From Adiantum capillus-veneris (lineage: Eukaryota > Streptophyta > Polypodiopsida > Polypodiales > Pteridaceae): a stretch of DNA of 64,000 nucleotides. Below, in pieces: positions 1-11,126 of the stretch. A program made the position numbers and the translations under genes. How positions within the stretch are numbered: position 1 is the first letter of the stretch; each line of letters starts with the position of its first letter. The DNA lies in NCBI GenBank assembly GCA_014529385.2, contig CM043960.1, positions 35,821,396 to 35,885,395 of the forward strand, read 5' to 3'. The notes under the pieces were generated by a model. It did no database searches. It was not told the origin of the DNA and saw only the letters and a program-made list of their open reading frames with translations.

Positions 1-2735
1 CTAATGTTGATGCATAATGGGCTTTTAGTGTAGAAAGCACTTACAATCCTGTTGTCCATGATGCATGCATGTCAATTGCTGTAGATTCACATGTGTGGTA
101 TTTTCACAGTGGTGCTACAAAGCACATTACCTCACATCGTGAATTGTTCACCTCTCTTGAGTTTGTCCCTCGTGGGAATTCAGTCACTTGTGCCAACAAT
201 GCCTCGTATCCAGTTCAGGGGGTTGGAAAGATTGTGCTTACTACTGCAAATGGAAGTTCTTTCACACTTGTTGATGCAGTTTATGTACCTGGGATCAAGA
301 AGAATCTCTTGTCTGTATCCGCACTTGCTAGACTTGGACTTGTAGTCAAATTTGTGGATGACAGATGTATAGTTCATGATCTCAGTTTTGGTGATGAAAT
401 TGTTGCATCTGGGCTTTTGTGCCGTGGGTTGTATAAGCTCACTTTGTATGACAAGTGTGGACAAAATTTTGCAAATGCTGTTGCAGATTCAAGGGCTATT
501 TCAAATGCAAAACTTTGGCATGCACGTTTTGGTCATCTGAATTTTGCGAGTTTGCTGCATTTGCAGAAATCTGATATGGTTGCTTCTTTGCCGCCTCTTG
601 AAGCACCTGTCAAACATGTTTGTGAAGGCTGTATTTTGGGTAAGATGCAGCGTTTTAAATTTCCAAAGGATGGTTCAGTTCGGGCCACATGCAGGTTGCA
701 GCTTGTGCATAGTGATGTTTGTGGACCCATGCAAACTCCGTGCTTGGGCAATTACCTGTACTTCGCGACTTTCATTGATGATTACTCCAGGCATGCATGG
801 GTATTTCCGCTTAAAGAGAAGTCTGAAGTTTTTATGTGCTTCAAACAATTTCTGGCTATGGCTGAAAATGTCTCGAAATGTACTATGGGCACCCTCCGTT
901 CCGATCGAGGGGGGGAGTATATGTCTCATGAATCGAATGCATTTCTCGCTAGTCGTGGGATAAAACACCAATGTACAGTGCCTTATACACCTCAGCAAAA
1001 TGGTGTTGTTGAGAGGAAAAACATGTCACTGACGGAAATGGCACGATGTATGGTCAAAAGTCAAGCTTTGCTGCATTCTTTTTGGCTTGAGGCCATCATG
1101 TGTGCCACTTATGTACGTAACAGGTGTCCTACGAAAGCTTTGCAGTCTATTACTCCATATTAAGCATGGCATGATAGAAAGCCTTCTATTGAGCACATGC
1201 GTGTTTTTGGTTGTTTGGCATATGCTTTGGTGCCACAAGTGCAGCGTAGAAAATTGGATGATAAGGCTGTCAAATGTATTTTTGTTGGTTATAGTGCTGA
1301 AAGCAAAGGATACATGTTGTATCATCCGCAAACAAAACGTATTCTGGTTTCACGGGATGTAGTGTTTGTGGAAGATTCTGTTCAGCCCTTGCTATCATGT
1401 ACTAGAGACAGTAATGTAAGCTCACAGGACATTTATGACACTTTGTTGCCTCTTTTCAGTGGTGGAAATACGAATGTAAGTTTGAATGAGGCAAATGTAC
1501 AACCTATGGGGGTTTCTGAAAATGTTTTAGATCAGCCTATTACTGATGCAGATGTACATGATGTACTTGATGAGGAAAGGGTTGAAAATGAGCAGGCTAG
1601 AGGTATGCCAAAATGGCTGGTGCACACTTTGCGTGACAGTAAATTGGATGCACCTTTGTCTAGTCGTACTCGTTCAAGCTCTTGCCATGCATCTTATGGA
1701 TCAGATTGTTATGCTTTGGTTGTGTCTAGCTTACATGATGTTGAGGAGCCTCTGACTTTTGCTGAAGCACAAAATTTAAAAAATTGGATGGCTGCCATGC
1801 AATCAGAATATGATGCACTTATAGAAAATGACACATGGACTTTATGTGATTTGCCTCCTGGCAAAAAGGCCATTGGTATGAAGTGGGTTTACAAGTTGAA
1901 ACGCAAGCCGGATGGTGAGATCGATCGCCATAAGGCTCGACTTGTTGCAAAGGGTTATGCACAACAAAAAGGCATAGATTATGAAGAGACTTTTGCTCCC
2001 ACTTGTCGTATGACTACTGTGCATTTTCTATGTGCATTGGCAGCTCATTTTGGTTGGGATGTACATCAATCAGACATTGTTACTGCTTTCTTGAATGGTG
2101 ACATATTTGAGGAAGTTTATGTAACGCAGGCTCACGATTTTGTCATAAAAGGACAAGAGGACAAAGTGTGCAAATGTAACAAGGCTTTGTATGGGTTGAA
2201 GCAATCTCCTCGTGCTTGGTATGAGAAAGCTGACACTCATTTGGTCAAACAAGTCTTTCGTAACAGTCCAACAGAAAGCACATTGTATGTAAAGCATGAG
2301 GGTGATGTACTTCTCATTGTGGTTCTTTATGTTGATGATTTGTTGATCACTGGACCAAATGAGAGACATATTGCTGAATTTAAGGCGGATTTGAATGCTA
2401 CTTTCAAGATGAAAGATTTGGGGCTGTCGCATCATTACTTGGGTATACAGTTTAAGCAGTGTGATGGTGGTATTGCCTTGTGTCAGAAAAGTTACATAGA
2501 GCCATTGCTATGTAAGTTTGGACTTGAGGATTGCAAACCTATTGCCACTCCCATGGAAACAGGTTTGAAATTGAGTCTACATGATGCTGGCGATCCTGGT
2601 GATGTCACTCTTTACCAAACTGCTGTTGGATGCCTCATTTCTGTATGCAACACGAGGCCAAATATTCAGTTTGCAGTCTCACAGGTCAGCAGATTTATGC
2701 ATAGCCTAGGGTCTAAGCATTGGCAGGCTGTCAAG
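1..2735 (+). pseudogene. Ty1/Copia retrotransposon gag-pol, broken
   Basis: This is the polyprotein of a Ty1/Copia LTR retrotransposon, which would process itself, copy its RNA and integrate the cDNA. It enters from the left edge, so the gag start and 5' LTR are outside. In order along 69-2735: a protease-like segment where the usual DSGA motif reads HSGA (residue 13), a GAG-pre-integrase zinc region (LWHARFGH then CEGC, about residues 148-190), and an integrase core with D216, D279 and E315, the normal D-35-E spacing. A single in-frame TAA lies at 1161-1163, and the same frame then runs open to 2769. RT follows (FAPTCRMT, AFLNGD, ALYGLKQSPRAWYE, and YVDD at 2328-2339). The RT C-terminus (CNTRPNIQFAVSQVSRFM) ends abruptly at about 2735, where sequence jumps back to an upstream part of another copy. 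RNase H and the 3' LTR are missing. The family call is secure. The element is inactive because of the protease change, the nonsense codon and the truncation. Confidence 0.93.
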
Positions 2736-3475
2736 AGCTATGCCAAAATGGCTGGTGCATACATTGTGTGACAATAAATTGGATGCACCTTTGTCTAGTT
2801 GTACTTGTTCAGGCTCTCGCCATGCATCTTATGCATCAGATTTTTATGCTTTGGCTGTGTCTAGCTTACATGATGTTGAGGAACCTCTGTCTTTTGATGA
2901 AGCACAAAATTCAAAAAATTGGATGGCTACCATGCAATCAAAATATGATGCACTTATAGAAAGTGACACATGGACTTTATGTAATTTGCCTCCTAGCAAA
3001 AAGGCCATTGGTACAAAGTGGGTTCATAAGTTGAAACGCAAGCCAGATGGTGAAATCAATCGCCATAAGGCTCGACTTGTTGCAAAGGGTTATGCAGAGC
3101 AAAAAGACATAGATTATCAAGAGACTTTTGCTCCCACTTTGTCGTATGACTACTGTGCGTTTTCTATGTGCATTGGCAGCTTATTTTAGTTGGGATGTAC
3201 ATCAATGAGACAATGTTACTGCTTTCTTGGATGGTGACATATTTTAGGAAGTTTATGTAACGCAGCCTCGCGGGTTTGTCAAGAAAGGACAAGAGGACAA
3301 AGTGTGCAGTTGTAAGAAGGCTTTGTATGGGTTGAAGCAATCTCCTCGTGCTTAGTATGAGAAAGCTGACACTCATTTGGTCAATAAAGACTTTCGGAAT
3401 AGTCCAACGAGAAGCACATTGTATGTAAAGCTGAGGGTGATGTACTTCTCATTGTGGTTCTTTATGTTGATGATT
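2736..3475 (+). pseudogene. Second, decayed Copia RT copy (partial)
   Basis: This stretch aligns with 1603-2340 of the element just upstream, from the linker before RT (MPKWLVHTL) to the YVDD catalytic motif, so it is a second divergent copy joined head-to-tail. Its frame is open from 2740 to about 3140. One extra T near 3140 then shifts it, and the shifted continuation has stops near 3187, 3207, 3246 and 3354. The fragment ends exactly after the codons of YVDD at 3475. The next part of the same domain appears on the opposite strand in the adjoining entry. It is non-functional. Confidence 0.88.
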
Positions 3476-4030
3476 AACTGCCAAGCATGAAACGAAAACC
3501 AGTTATGGACACTCGCGTGTCAAAACAACCAGCCCAATTTGAGTCCAAAAGATCATGTAAGTCTGGCGGCAATGATCCCCCCTTGGAATAAATCAAGCCA
3601 AGATGTAAAGTGCCACTAAGGTAGCGGAAAATCCTCTTGAAAGCCTGCCAATGCTTAGACCCTAGGCTATGCATAAATCTGCTGACCTGTGAGACTGCAA
3701 ACTGAATATCCGGCCTCGTGTTGCATACATAAATGAGGCATCCAATAGCAGTTTGATAAAGAGTGACATCTGCAGGATCACCAGCATCATGAAGACTCAA
3801 TTTCAAACCGTTTCCATGGGAGTGGCAATAGGTTTGCAATCCTCAAGTCCAAACTTACATAGCAATGTCTCTATGTAGCTTTTCGTACACAAGGCAATAC
3901 CACCATCACATTGCTTAAACTGTACACCCAAGTAATGATGCAACATCCCTAAATTCTTCATGATTTGAAAGTAGCATTCATAGCAGCCTTAAATTCAGCA
4001 ATATGTCTCTCATTTGGTCCGGTGATCATG
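3474..4030 (-). pseudogene. Inverted Copia RT C-terminus and RNase H start
   Basis: Read on the minus strand, the fragment begins at about 4028 with the codons that normally follow YVDD (ITGPNERHIAEFKA), continues through the RT tail (CNTRPDIQFAVSQVSRFM) into the start of RNase H (LLDSNWAGCFDTRVSITGF), and stops at 3474. It is therefore the direct continuation of the plus-strand fragment that ends at 3475, turned around in place. After 4031 on the plus strand a short stretch may be the decayed continuation of RNase H, but that match is weak. Part of it is open as a 121-codon frame (3474-3839). Confidence 0.87.
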
Positions 4031-4212
4031 TGAAACAACAAAAGTAAAATTTAAATTGATAAAATTTGAAGTTTTTACACCGAATTACACTTTTTTTTGT
4101 TGAAATTTTGTAGGTTTTCTTATCTTCAAATATAAAATGTAGAGGTATATTTCAAAATTTGTAGGTGGGATTACATTAAACCTAGGTTTTTTTTAGCACT
4201 GGTTCAAGGCAG

Positions 4213-4214
<2 letters not shown>

Positions 4215-4273
<59 letters not shown>
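4215..4273. repeat. (CT)n microsatellite
   Basis: About 29 uninterrupted TC units, ending in a short TTTC-rich edge. Confidence 0.98.
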
Positions 4274-4279
<6 letters not shown>

Positions 4280-4299
4280 TGCACTTTACAACAGTTCAA

Positions 4300-4378
4300 G
4301 GACACGTTCAACTCTCTTCGTCGGATAGATTTTTAAGGTCTTTTGGAATAGTTTCCTACGATGTTAAAATTCTCTTCT
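4300..4378 (+). repeat. 5'-truncated copy of the adjacent SINE-like repeat
   Basis: The stretch CGTTCAACTCTCTTCGTCGG, followed by a GATAGATTTTTAAGGTC-type body and a TTAAAATTCTCTTCTTC end, matches the 3' two thirds of the repeat at 4440-4590. It lacks the tRNA-like head, as expected of a 5'-truncated retroposon copy. Confidence 0.6.
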
Positions 4379-4439
4379 TCTAAGGGGGTGTGTGTGTGTG
4401 CGCTAATAAAAAGAGAAAAATGGTATAGCTTTTCAATCA

Positions 4440-4590
4440 CTCAGGGGTGGTAGATTGGTTATGCCATTTCCCACTTGAATAACAAGTCTTGAGTTCAACT
4501 CTCCTCGTCGAATAGAATTTTAAGGTCTCTTGGGATAGTTTCCTACGACGTTAAAATTCTCTTCTTCTTCTTCTTCTTCTCTCTCTTTTT
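4440..4590 (+). mobile_element. Candidate tRNA-derived SINE
   Basis: The first 70 bases look like a decayed tRNA. A GGTAGATTGGTTATGCC segment resembles the D-arm/A-box. ACTTGAATAACAAGT can form an anticodon-type stem-loop. TTGAGTTCAACTCTC resembles the T-arm/B-box. A unique body and a (TTC)n-rich pyrimidine tail follow. A 5'-truncated relative lies 190 bp upstream. Known plant SINEs have this head-body-simple-tail plan, with internal Pol III promoter boxes. No target duplication is obvious, and the A-box is poor, so the call is tentative. Confidence 0.5.
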
Positions 4591-5181
4591 AGGCAAAACC
4601 ATCTCCATTCAAAATTCGAAGAAAAATTCTGCCAGTAACCTTTGCCTCATAAAACTGACAAAGTTAGAATCTCCATAGAGGAACTAGTAAATAATTTGTT
4701 GATTTGTATGAGCAGCAATGTTTTGGAAAAATGTGTCTCGACTTAATATCGTGCCGTTTTCAATTTCAAAAATGCCGGTTGGGAGCAAGAGTAAAAGGAG
4801 AAATTCTGCCCTGAAATAGAGAGAAATAGTGCAAAAGCCCAAAAAGATAACCTTATTTGCTAAAAATTCCTCTTGGCAAATTGAAGGAAAGTATGTTTGG
4901 AAAAATGATTTTTCTTGAACACTGATGAGCAGCTATAAGCCTAAATATGGTGCCTATGGCCATCAAGTCACTAATAGCTTTGCGAGAAAGTGACCCACCA
5001 TTCATCCTTAGTCGATCTGACAAGATGCATGGGTGATAAGTTTGTACTTTAGAACCTCATAAAGAACCTTATCATAAGTAACCTCATCAAACAAGACCAT
5101 AATATTGTGGACCTTCTCCTTCTACTTTCCCTTGCTCTATTTTTTCTTCTACTGCTTGCCCAATGCCGCCTCCTCCGTTCT
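4591..5181. other. No gene seen
   Basis: AT-rich sequence with stops in all frames. I recognise no motif. Confidence 0.6.
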
Positions 5182-5299
5182 TTCTCTCTCTCTACCACTG
5201 CACGCCGGCATGCACCCTTGAAGATACTTTGATGGTGCAGTTAAAATGGCAGTCAAGTGTTGCGGCAAAAACGTTGCCAAATACAAACCGCCATGAGAG

Positions 5300-5349
<50 letters not shown>

Positions 5350-5427
5350 CCCCGGCGTGCACCCTTGAAGGCAGTTTAGATGGCAGCCATGTGTTGCGAC
5401 AGAAACACTACCAAATACAAATCGTTG
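5182..5427. repeat. Two 147-bp units, each led by a CT tract
   Basis: A short CT run followed by a unit containing TGCACCCTTGAAG and ACCAAATACAAA occurs twice, with a 147-bp offset (for example 5211 and 5358). The second CT run, at 5299-5344, has expanded to about 46 bp. Open frames here on both strands are artefacts of the CT repeat, which reads as SL or RE dipeptides. Confidence 0.8.
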
Positions 5428-5682
5428 GGGAAGATGAGTTGCAACACGAGTGTGCTGGGAAGTTGGCAATGCATGTGGAGGCCACCAACTTTTAGTGCAA
5501 GGAGAGTCCATTTCAGACGAGGTTCCCTATCCTTGCATTCCACCAGTGTTCGAGTAAATCCATTGAGGAAATTCAACCTACATTTTTTGCAACTTAACTA
5601 AACTTTTCAAGTGGATTTTCTCCTTCTCTATTATAAGGTTAAGCTGAGGCATACTTTCTTCGAGCACTTCATTCCACCCTTC

Positions 5683-5915
5683 TGTTCACATAAGGGCGGT
5701 AGTAACTCAATACGCCTAGCATAAAAGAATAAAAGAACCTGTTTGAATAAAGGTTTGAGCTCCTGTTGACATAAGGACGATAATAACTCAATACGCCTAG
5801 CATAAAAGAATAAAAGAATCTGTTTGATTAAAGGTTTGAGCTCCTGTTCACATAAGGACGATAGTAACTCAATATGCCTAGCATAAAAGAATAAAAGAAC
5901 CTGTCTGATTTAAGA
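5683..5915. repeat. 81-bp tandem repeat, about 2.9 copies
   Basis: The marker TGTTCACATAAGG or TGTTGACATAAGG recurs at 5683, 5764 and 5845. Each copy contains AACTCAATACGCCTAGCATA and AAAGAATAAAAGAA. Copies differ at only a few positions. The sequence after it (GATTCGAGGACGAAAAC) resembles tails seen near Gypsy 3' ends, which is weak evidence only. Confidence 0.93.
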
Positions 5916-6283
5916 TTCGAGGACGAAAACCAATAGAAGTAAAGACACACAACTTGACAGAAGCAGGTTTATTTAAATTTGAGGATGGAACTTATAAGAG
6001 TTGTTTTTTTTTGTGAGGGGGACATTGCCTCACGTTCTACCGTAACTTGCTAGTGTGCATATTTGTTGCAGCCGCATCTTGTGAATGCCTCTCGAGGCAC
6101 ATGAGAAAAAAAAAAAAACACACACACACACACACACATGAGAAAACACACACACACACACACACAGCGTGCTCAAGGTAAATACAACTTATTCTTTTCT
6201 TTTTGCAACTGAAGTGAACACGCTTAAAGCCTTTTGGGCAAAAATTTGCGAAGGTTTCACTAACCTTCTCCCTTATTTTTTAG

Positions 6284-6285
<2 letters not shown>
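5916..6285. repeat. (A)n-(CA)n tract in non-coding DNA
   Basis: The segment holds a poly-A run joined to two (CA)n runs split by ATGAGAAAA (6106-6166). There is no coding signal. Confidence 0.85.

Positions 6286-6317
<32 letters not shown>
6286..6317. repeat. Poly-C tract, 32 bp
   Basis: Thirty-two consecutive C residues. A run this long is prone to length error in sequencing, so the exact count is uncertain. Confidence 0.95.
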
Positions 6318-6319
<2 letters not shown>

Positions 6320-6701
6320 TCAAAGCACGCTTGAGGAGGCTTTGGATATACTAAATCTAGCTTTTCTCGAGTCATGTTGAAGCCGGTGCATGCTCCTGAA
6401 GATAGTTTTCATTAAAACTATTGTGGAAGTTCTATAATTTTTCCAAAAAGAAAAAATCAACCAAAGTGAAAAAGGGCATACTTCAAAATTGTAGGGTCAA
6501 AAGAAAGCATCTTCCCCATTGATATAGAAAACGCACACTTGAAAAGCTCCAAGTTTTAAGTTAAAATTTGAATCATTTTCCCGTTTTTACACTAAAAATC
6601 GTAAATTTTAAGCACTTTTCTCAAGGGCAAGCTCAAGTCCAACTGGGATTTGTCAATTTAGGCCATTGAAAATAAAGTACACCACCAACTTTTATAAATA
6701 A

Positions 6702-6728
6702 CTAGTACAGCCAGCCGCCTTCGGCGGC
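6702..6728 (-). mobile_element. Helitron-like 3' terminus
   Basis: On the minus strand a GC-rich hairpin (GCCGCC, loop GAA, GGCGGC; 6714-6728) is followed 8 nt later by CTAG and then T. Helitron 3' ends have a short GC hairpin 10-12 nt before CTRR, with the host T after it. The element would extend to higher coordinates. I could not identify its 5' TC end or any Rep/helicase coding, so only the terminus is claimed. Confidence 0.4.
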
Positions 6729-7984
6729 CTCTCTCTCTTCCCCTCTCTCCCCCTCTCTCTCTCTTTATCGCGTGCAAAGGGGTTTGTTTTTGTTTTGGAC
6801 TTTAGCCTTCAAGTCGTAGATTGCGACACGTGGAAAGGGCTCCCCCTTCCACCATAATATGTTAGTGGATGTTTGAAATCCTCCCAATTTAAGGTTAAAT
6901 TTGAAGCATTACCTGACTTTTACACTAACACTTGTAAAATTTGAATGTTCTCTTAATCGAAAGCCCAAATCTAGCCTTTTGATTTCTTAAGTTTAGCTCG
7001 TTAGAAATACACTACATCTCAAATTTTTGTTAACGATGTGTAGGACTAATTGTAGCTCACAATCTTCCAAAGGTAAGCCATCATGAACTACAAATGTTGC
7101 AATGGCTGGGACGTAGAGGGAGGCCTTGTGTGACATTACCAACAAAATGTTTACATAGGTTGATGGAAAGCATAAAAGCATAATGGTATTATATAGAAGG
7201 CTCACCAATTAAGAGACTCGCTCGGACTATAGGTTGCTCGGAAAACTTTGCTCGGCGTTTGGTAAAACTCGGGGAATGATAGTCAATAACATTTGGACCC
7301 CTGGTGACCCCTTGCCATGAAGATGTTCCTATGTAAGGTGTTGTGGGGGGACTATTTCAACCAGCACCAAGATTCTTGTTAGAAGAATTGGGTCAAGTTG
7401 CAAAGCAGCTTTTAAATAGGCCTAGAGGACAAGGAACCAATGCATATTAAAAAATGACCTCTCATCTACTAGCTTTAATGAGGTTATCCAAGGAAGGAAA
7501 GAAGTGATAACATCAATTAACAAAAGGAGGATCTCTGGTGAGTGGAAACAAGCAGTACAAGCCATCACTCTCAATTCTAGATAACACCACGAAAGGTATT
7601 GCAATGCTAAGCTGCATCCCCAACCATTCCTACGTTTGCACCCAAACTTCCCATTGCTACTACTTTAGGCAACTTTGGACAACTAGGAACCATCACAACT
7701 TGTTGGGAAAAGATCCCTTGATATATAGCTTCCAAAGATTGTGCAAAAAAGGAGATAAGTGTTCTTCTCCATTGAAAAACACATGAGCTCTAAAGTCTGG
7801 ATCCAAGCTATCTAAACTAGCTCGAGTTTGGTACCCTCTAACTCTCCAACGTAACTATCTATGAACTCTCCTGTTTTTTGTTACTAGCAGCCCCTTTTTG
7901 GGAAGGTTGTCCCCTCAAGGCACAAGTTGTGATTGCGGATCATTGTACATTTTGTGGAGAGTTAATATAAAGTCTCCACTCACA

Positions 7985-7986
<2 letters not shown>
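6729..7986. other. Non-coding, no recognised gene
   Basis: CT-rich near 6729-6770, then mixed sequence. Short open frames on both strands have no recognisable domain. Confidence 0.55.

Positions 7987-8027
<41 letters not shown>
7987..8027. repeat. (GT)n microsatellite
   Basis: About 20 GT units. Confidence 0.97.
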
Positions 8028-8028
<1 letters not shown>

Positions 8029-8640
8029 AAAAAAGAAGAAAAAGTTGCTTGGAACCCATGGCTATTTTCACCATTCGAAGTTCCTATGGTTGCAGCGTGA
8101 GGGCAAGTGATTTGTGCCAAATGTTAACCTTTTGAACATATGCATTGTGTGGGATAATGCAAGGGCCTCTTTCAAGAAGAAAAGACAAATCTTTGCATTT
8201 CTTTCGGTGAAAATATATGCTAGCTATGTTGCATTCTTGAAAGCATATATTTTTATGGTGAGCTCAATGTCCAAATTGTGTATGAAATTTACTTGGGTGA
8301 AAATTTTCATGAATAGTTTGTTAGGAGCTTTATGGTCATAGAGGCTCTAAATCCTGCCAAAAGAGTTTGAAAGAACCAATATCTATATCACAAGAATTGT
8401 TCCAAGGGAAAAGGATATATGTGTGAAATTGGGATGAATACTTAGGGACCATGTTGATCAATATACATGGCAAGTGTGGGGCGCAAGAAGTCGTTGGCAA
8501 GCTTCCTATCAAAGGTATCATTTTATGGGTTGCACTTAACATATGGTATGGATGCAAAGTGCAAATGGAGAGCTAGTGTGTGCCCTCAAGTGCACATAAG
8601 AAGAAATGCATTAGCTGCAAAGAGGATTGAACTTGTAAAG
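8028..8640. other. Non-coding, no recognised gene
   Basis: Short plus-strand frames (for example 8114-8341) show no family motif. The segment ends at the start of a putative LTR. Confidence 0.5.
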
Positions 8641-8808
8641 TGTTGAAGTTTATGCATCTAAAGGGAATGCCAAATGTGATCCTAGTTATTTAGTTGTCTT
8701 TTAGGTATTTATTTTACTTATTTGACAAGATTCTAGGTAGGAGAAATTCCATTAAGTAGTATATAAGCACACCCAAGGCCCCATTGTAAATCAGCCAATT
8801 CATTGATT

Positions 8809-8878
<70 letters not shown>

Positions 8879-8922
8879 CATTCTCTTCATTGCTTTGTGC
8901 TTTTGGATCATTGATTTTGACA
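8641..8922 (+). mobile_element. Putative 5' LTR of a short LTR element
   Basis: It begins TGTTGAAGTTTATGCATCT and ends TTGATTTTGACA, giving TG...CA ends over 282 bp. A TATA-like GTATATAAGCAC lies at about 8759-8770 and a long (CT)n at 8811-8875. A primer-site-like sequence follows directly. Related copies start at 10749 (plus) and 11303 (minus). Confidence 0.65.
8811..8875. repeat. (CT)n microsatellite inside the LTR
   Basis: About 32 CT units downstream of the TATA-like motif, so it would lie in the transcribed leader. Confidence 0.97.
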
Positions 8923-8936
8923 TGCTATTAGAGCCC
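8923..8936 (+). promoter_or_regulatory. Degenerate initiator-Met tRNA primer-binding site
   Basis: TGCTATTAGAGCCC directly abuts the LTR end and differs little from the common plant primer site TGGTATCAGAGC. Confidence 0.6.
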
Positions 8937-10748
8937 AATGCTTGTTTCTTGTGAAGGAGAGTACATCGAGAACAAGGAAGACAATGGTAGCCTGCAACAT
9001 TTTCTTTACCTGGCATAATAACTTTTGTTGGAGCATTCTAAAATGATAGCATTTTCAAGGACTTCTATGATGACCAATTGGGAGACTCTATTATGAGCAT
9101 TTCAAAAACCTTGTAAAAAGGAGCCTTCAATAGCGTGTCATGCACGTGCGTTCCAAAACGCTTCCTTTGCGGCTTTGCAGGGACCTACCCAACATCTTGA
9201 AATGCACTATGGACTTTGCCTCTTGCAATGCCTACTTCACAAGGGATGCATTGCTTGTTCAATTCTTCCCTTGGAGATAGCATCTCTAGATGACCCCATC
9301 CACTGTGACCCCCTTACCCAGCTTGCCTAGTAGCACTCTAAAATGCTCTTGACGGGATCATTTTGAGAGGGGCCTCAAAGAAGGACTTGAGCAATTGAAA
9401 GGTTTTTTTTTCAAAGGCATTGGGAGGCTCCTTGGATAGTCTTTTGGTGCAACCTTGGTACAAAAGGAGCTTTGTGTTCTCTACTTTGGTTTGTCTAAAG
9501 GGCATTTGAAGCAACCTGCACAATGGGGATTCCATGCTTGAACTCCAATGATAAACTAAACAAAGGCAACTAGGCTCAATTTGATTACAAGACTTTTGTT
9601 TATTTGGAAACACTTATGGGGCATCGTCTACGACATGCAGACGCGAGACCATGAGGGAGAACAACAATAGGTACACCCAACTTGAGGATGAGGAGTATCT
9701 CAAATCATGCATTGACTGGGGATGTGAGTAATGTGAAGGCAATGTCGGGCATTGCAGATTCACTCAAAAAGGAAACCTCTCCAGCTATACAAGCTTTAAA
9801 AATTGACAGTGCAAGGTGGTTTAAGCTGATTGGAATGTTTGATAGAGACTCTACGATGCAAGTAATCACCCTTCTTGGATAGTTATTTTCCATGAAGTTT
9901 GAAATCAAAAGTTCCATGTAGTCCTTTCTAATGAAGGCAAAGGTGAGGAGTATGAAATGGTGGCAAGGATATTACATTTGAAAATCACAAAGAAAAAGCT
10001 GAAATTCAATCATCTCAGCTCTTTTTTCATTACAGAGGAATCCTTTTTTATCCCATAAGGCAAGCCTCGAGTTTTTGAAAAGGTGGACAAGCACTTGCTG
10101 CTTCAAAAACTACAAAGAAGTTCAAAGACGTTGTATAAGTGTGGAAAGCATTGTTGTTTGTCTCAAGATTGCAAAATCCAAAGCAAAGGCAAGCATGATG
10201 AGGACAATAGTGCATTGATTCTATGAAGGACTCAAGAGAGTCTACCAAAGTGGTACAGACTACACTAGCAATAACTCTAGCCTTCTAATCAGGTGGTCAT
10301 TGTCGCAACATGTTTTGATGAGAGAGATGCTTGTGAGTGGCAGAGAGGGCAATTAGAGCTCCCTATACTTGATTTGGACTTGTTAGTTGGAGTTCAAGTT
10401 ATCAACGTTTGAACCCATGTGTTGGAGTTCAAGGCACATGAGTGTAGCAAGGAACACATGTGATGTATACAAAACACTATGGATGTGCACACAATCCACT
10501 GCCGTTCACCGGATTACTGACAAAATGTGTTCCAAAGTTCTTTGTCTTGTAAAGTTTGGACATGATGTGTTCAAATTTTATTAATGGGCATTCTTGGTTG
10601 TAGTGTGTTCTTCAATTCTATTCAGGAACAGGGTGTGGTTCATAATTGAGGTGTATCGAGGGGAAAGGATCCTCTGTTGGGGTGTCCATGGTAGCTTCTT
10701 CATTGACTTGATCTTCCCACATATGTCCCCTATAGGCTGCATAGAGGG
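8937..10748 (+). pseudogene. Decayed gag region of the short LTR element
   Basis: This is the internal region between two related LTR sequences, 1.8 kb long, with no protease, RT or integrase recognisable. An open segment at 9682-9882 is followed, in another frame, by a gag-like stretch. At about 10130-10170 that stretch includes KCGKHCCLSQDC, which looks like a zinc knuckle that has lost its first Cys and its His. Stops and shifts are frequent. The best reading is a non-autonomous or gutted element that kept only a gag remnant. Confidence 0.5.
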
Positions 10749-10881
10749 TGTTAAAGTTTATGCATCTCAAGTGAATGCCCAATGTGATCCTAATATTTTA
10801 CTTGTCTTTTAAGTATCTATTTTATTTACTAGACAAGATTCTAGGTAAGGCAAACTCGATTGGGTAGTATATAAGCACACC

Positions 10882-10884
<3 letters not shown>
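10749..10884 (+). mobile_element. Partial LTR copy, cut at a GA tract
   Basis: It begins TGTTAAAGTTTATGCATCT and matches 8641-8775, including GTATATAAGCACACC. It then stops at a long (GA)n instead of continuing into the CT-bearing half. An AGAGGG purine run precedes it. Confidence 0.7.
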
Positions 10885-10960
<76 letters not shown>

Positions 10961-11073
10961 GAACCAACCAACCATAGTGCTCAATGAATTAATTGATTTA
11001 CAATGAGGGACTTGGTGTGCTTATATACAACCCCTAATAAAATTTTCCCCAAAATTTTCTCCAATGGAATACC

Positions 11074-11126
<53 letters not shown>

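Noticed and set aside
4440-4515. A genuine tRNA gene
   Set aside because: The D-arm is shortened, no proper acceptor stem closes, and the sequence continues into a body repeated nearby, so a SINE is a better reading.
5149-5511. Overlapping frames on both strands with SL or RE dipeptide runs
   Set aside because: They exist only because (CT)n has no stop codons. The flanks have no domain and the same unit is duplicated as non-coding sequence. The same applies at 8714-9016, 11186-11461, 29414-29647 and 50398-50637.
5683-5915. CRISPR-like array
   Set aside because: The 81-bp units are contiguous with no spacers.
6169-6354. Proline-run frame
   Set aside because: Made by the C32 tract, with no other coding evidence.
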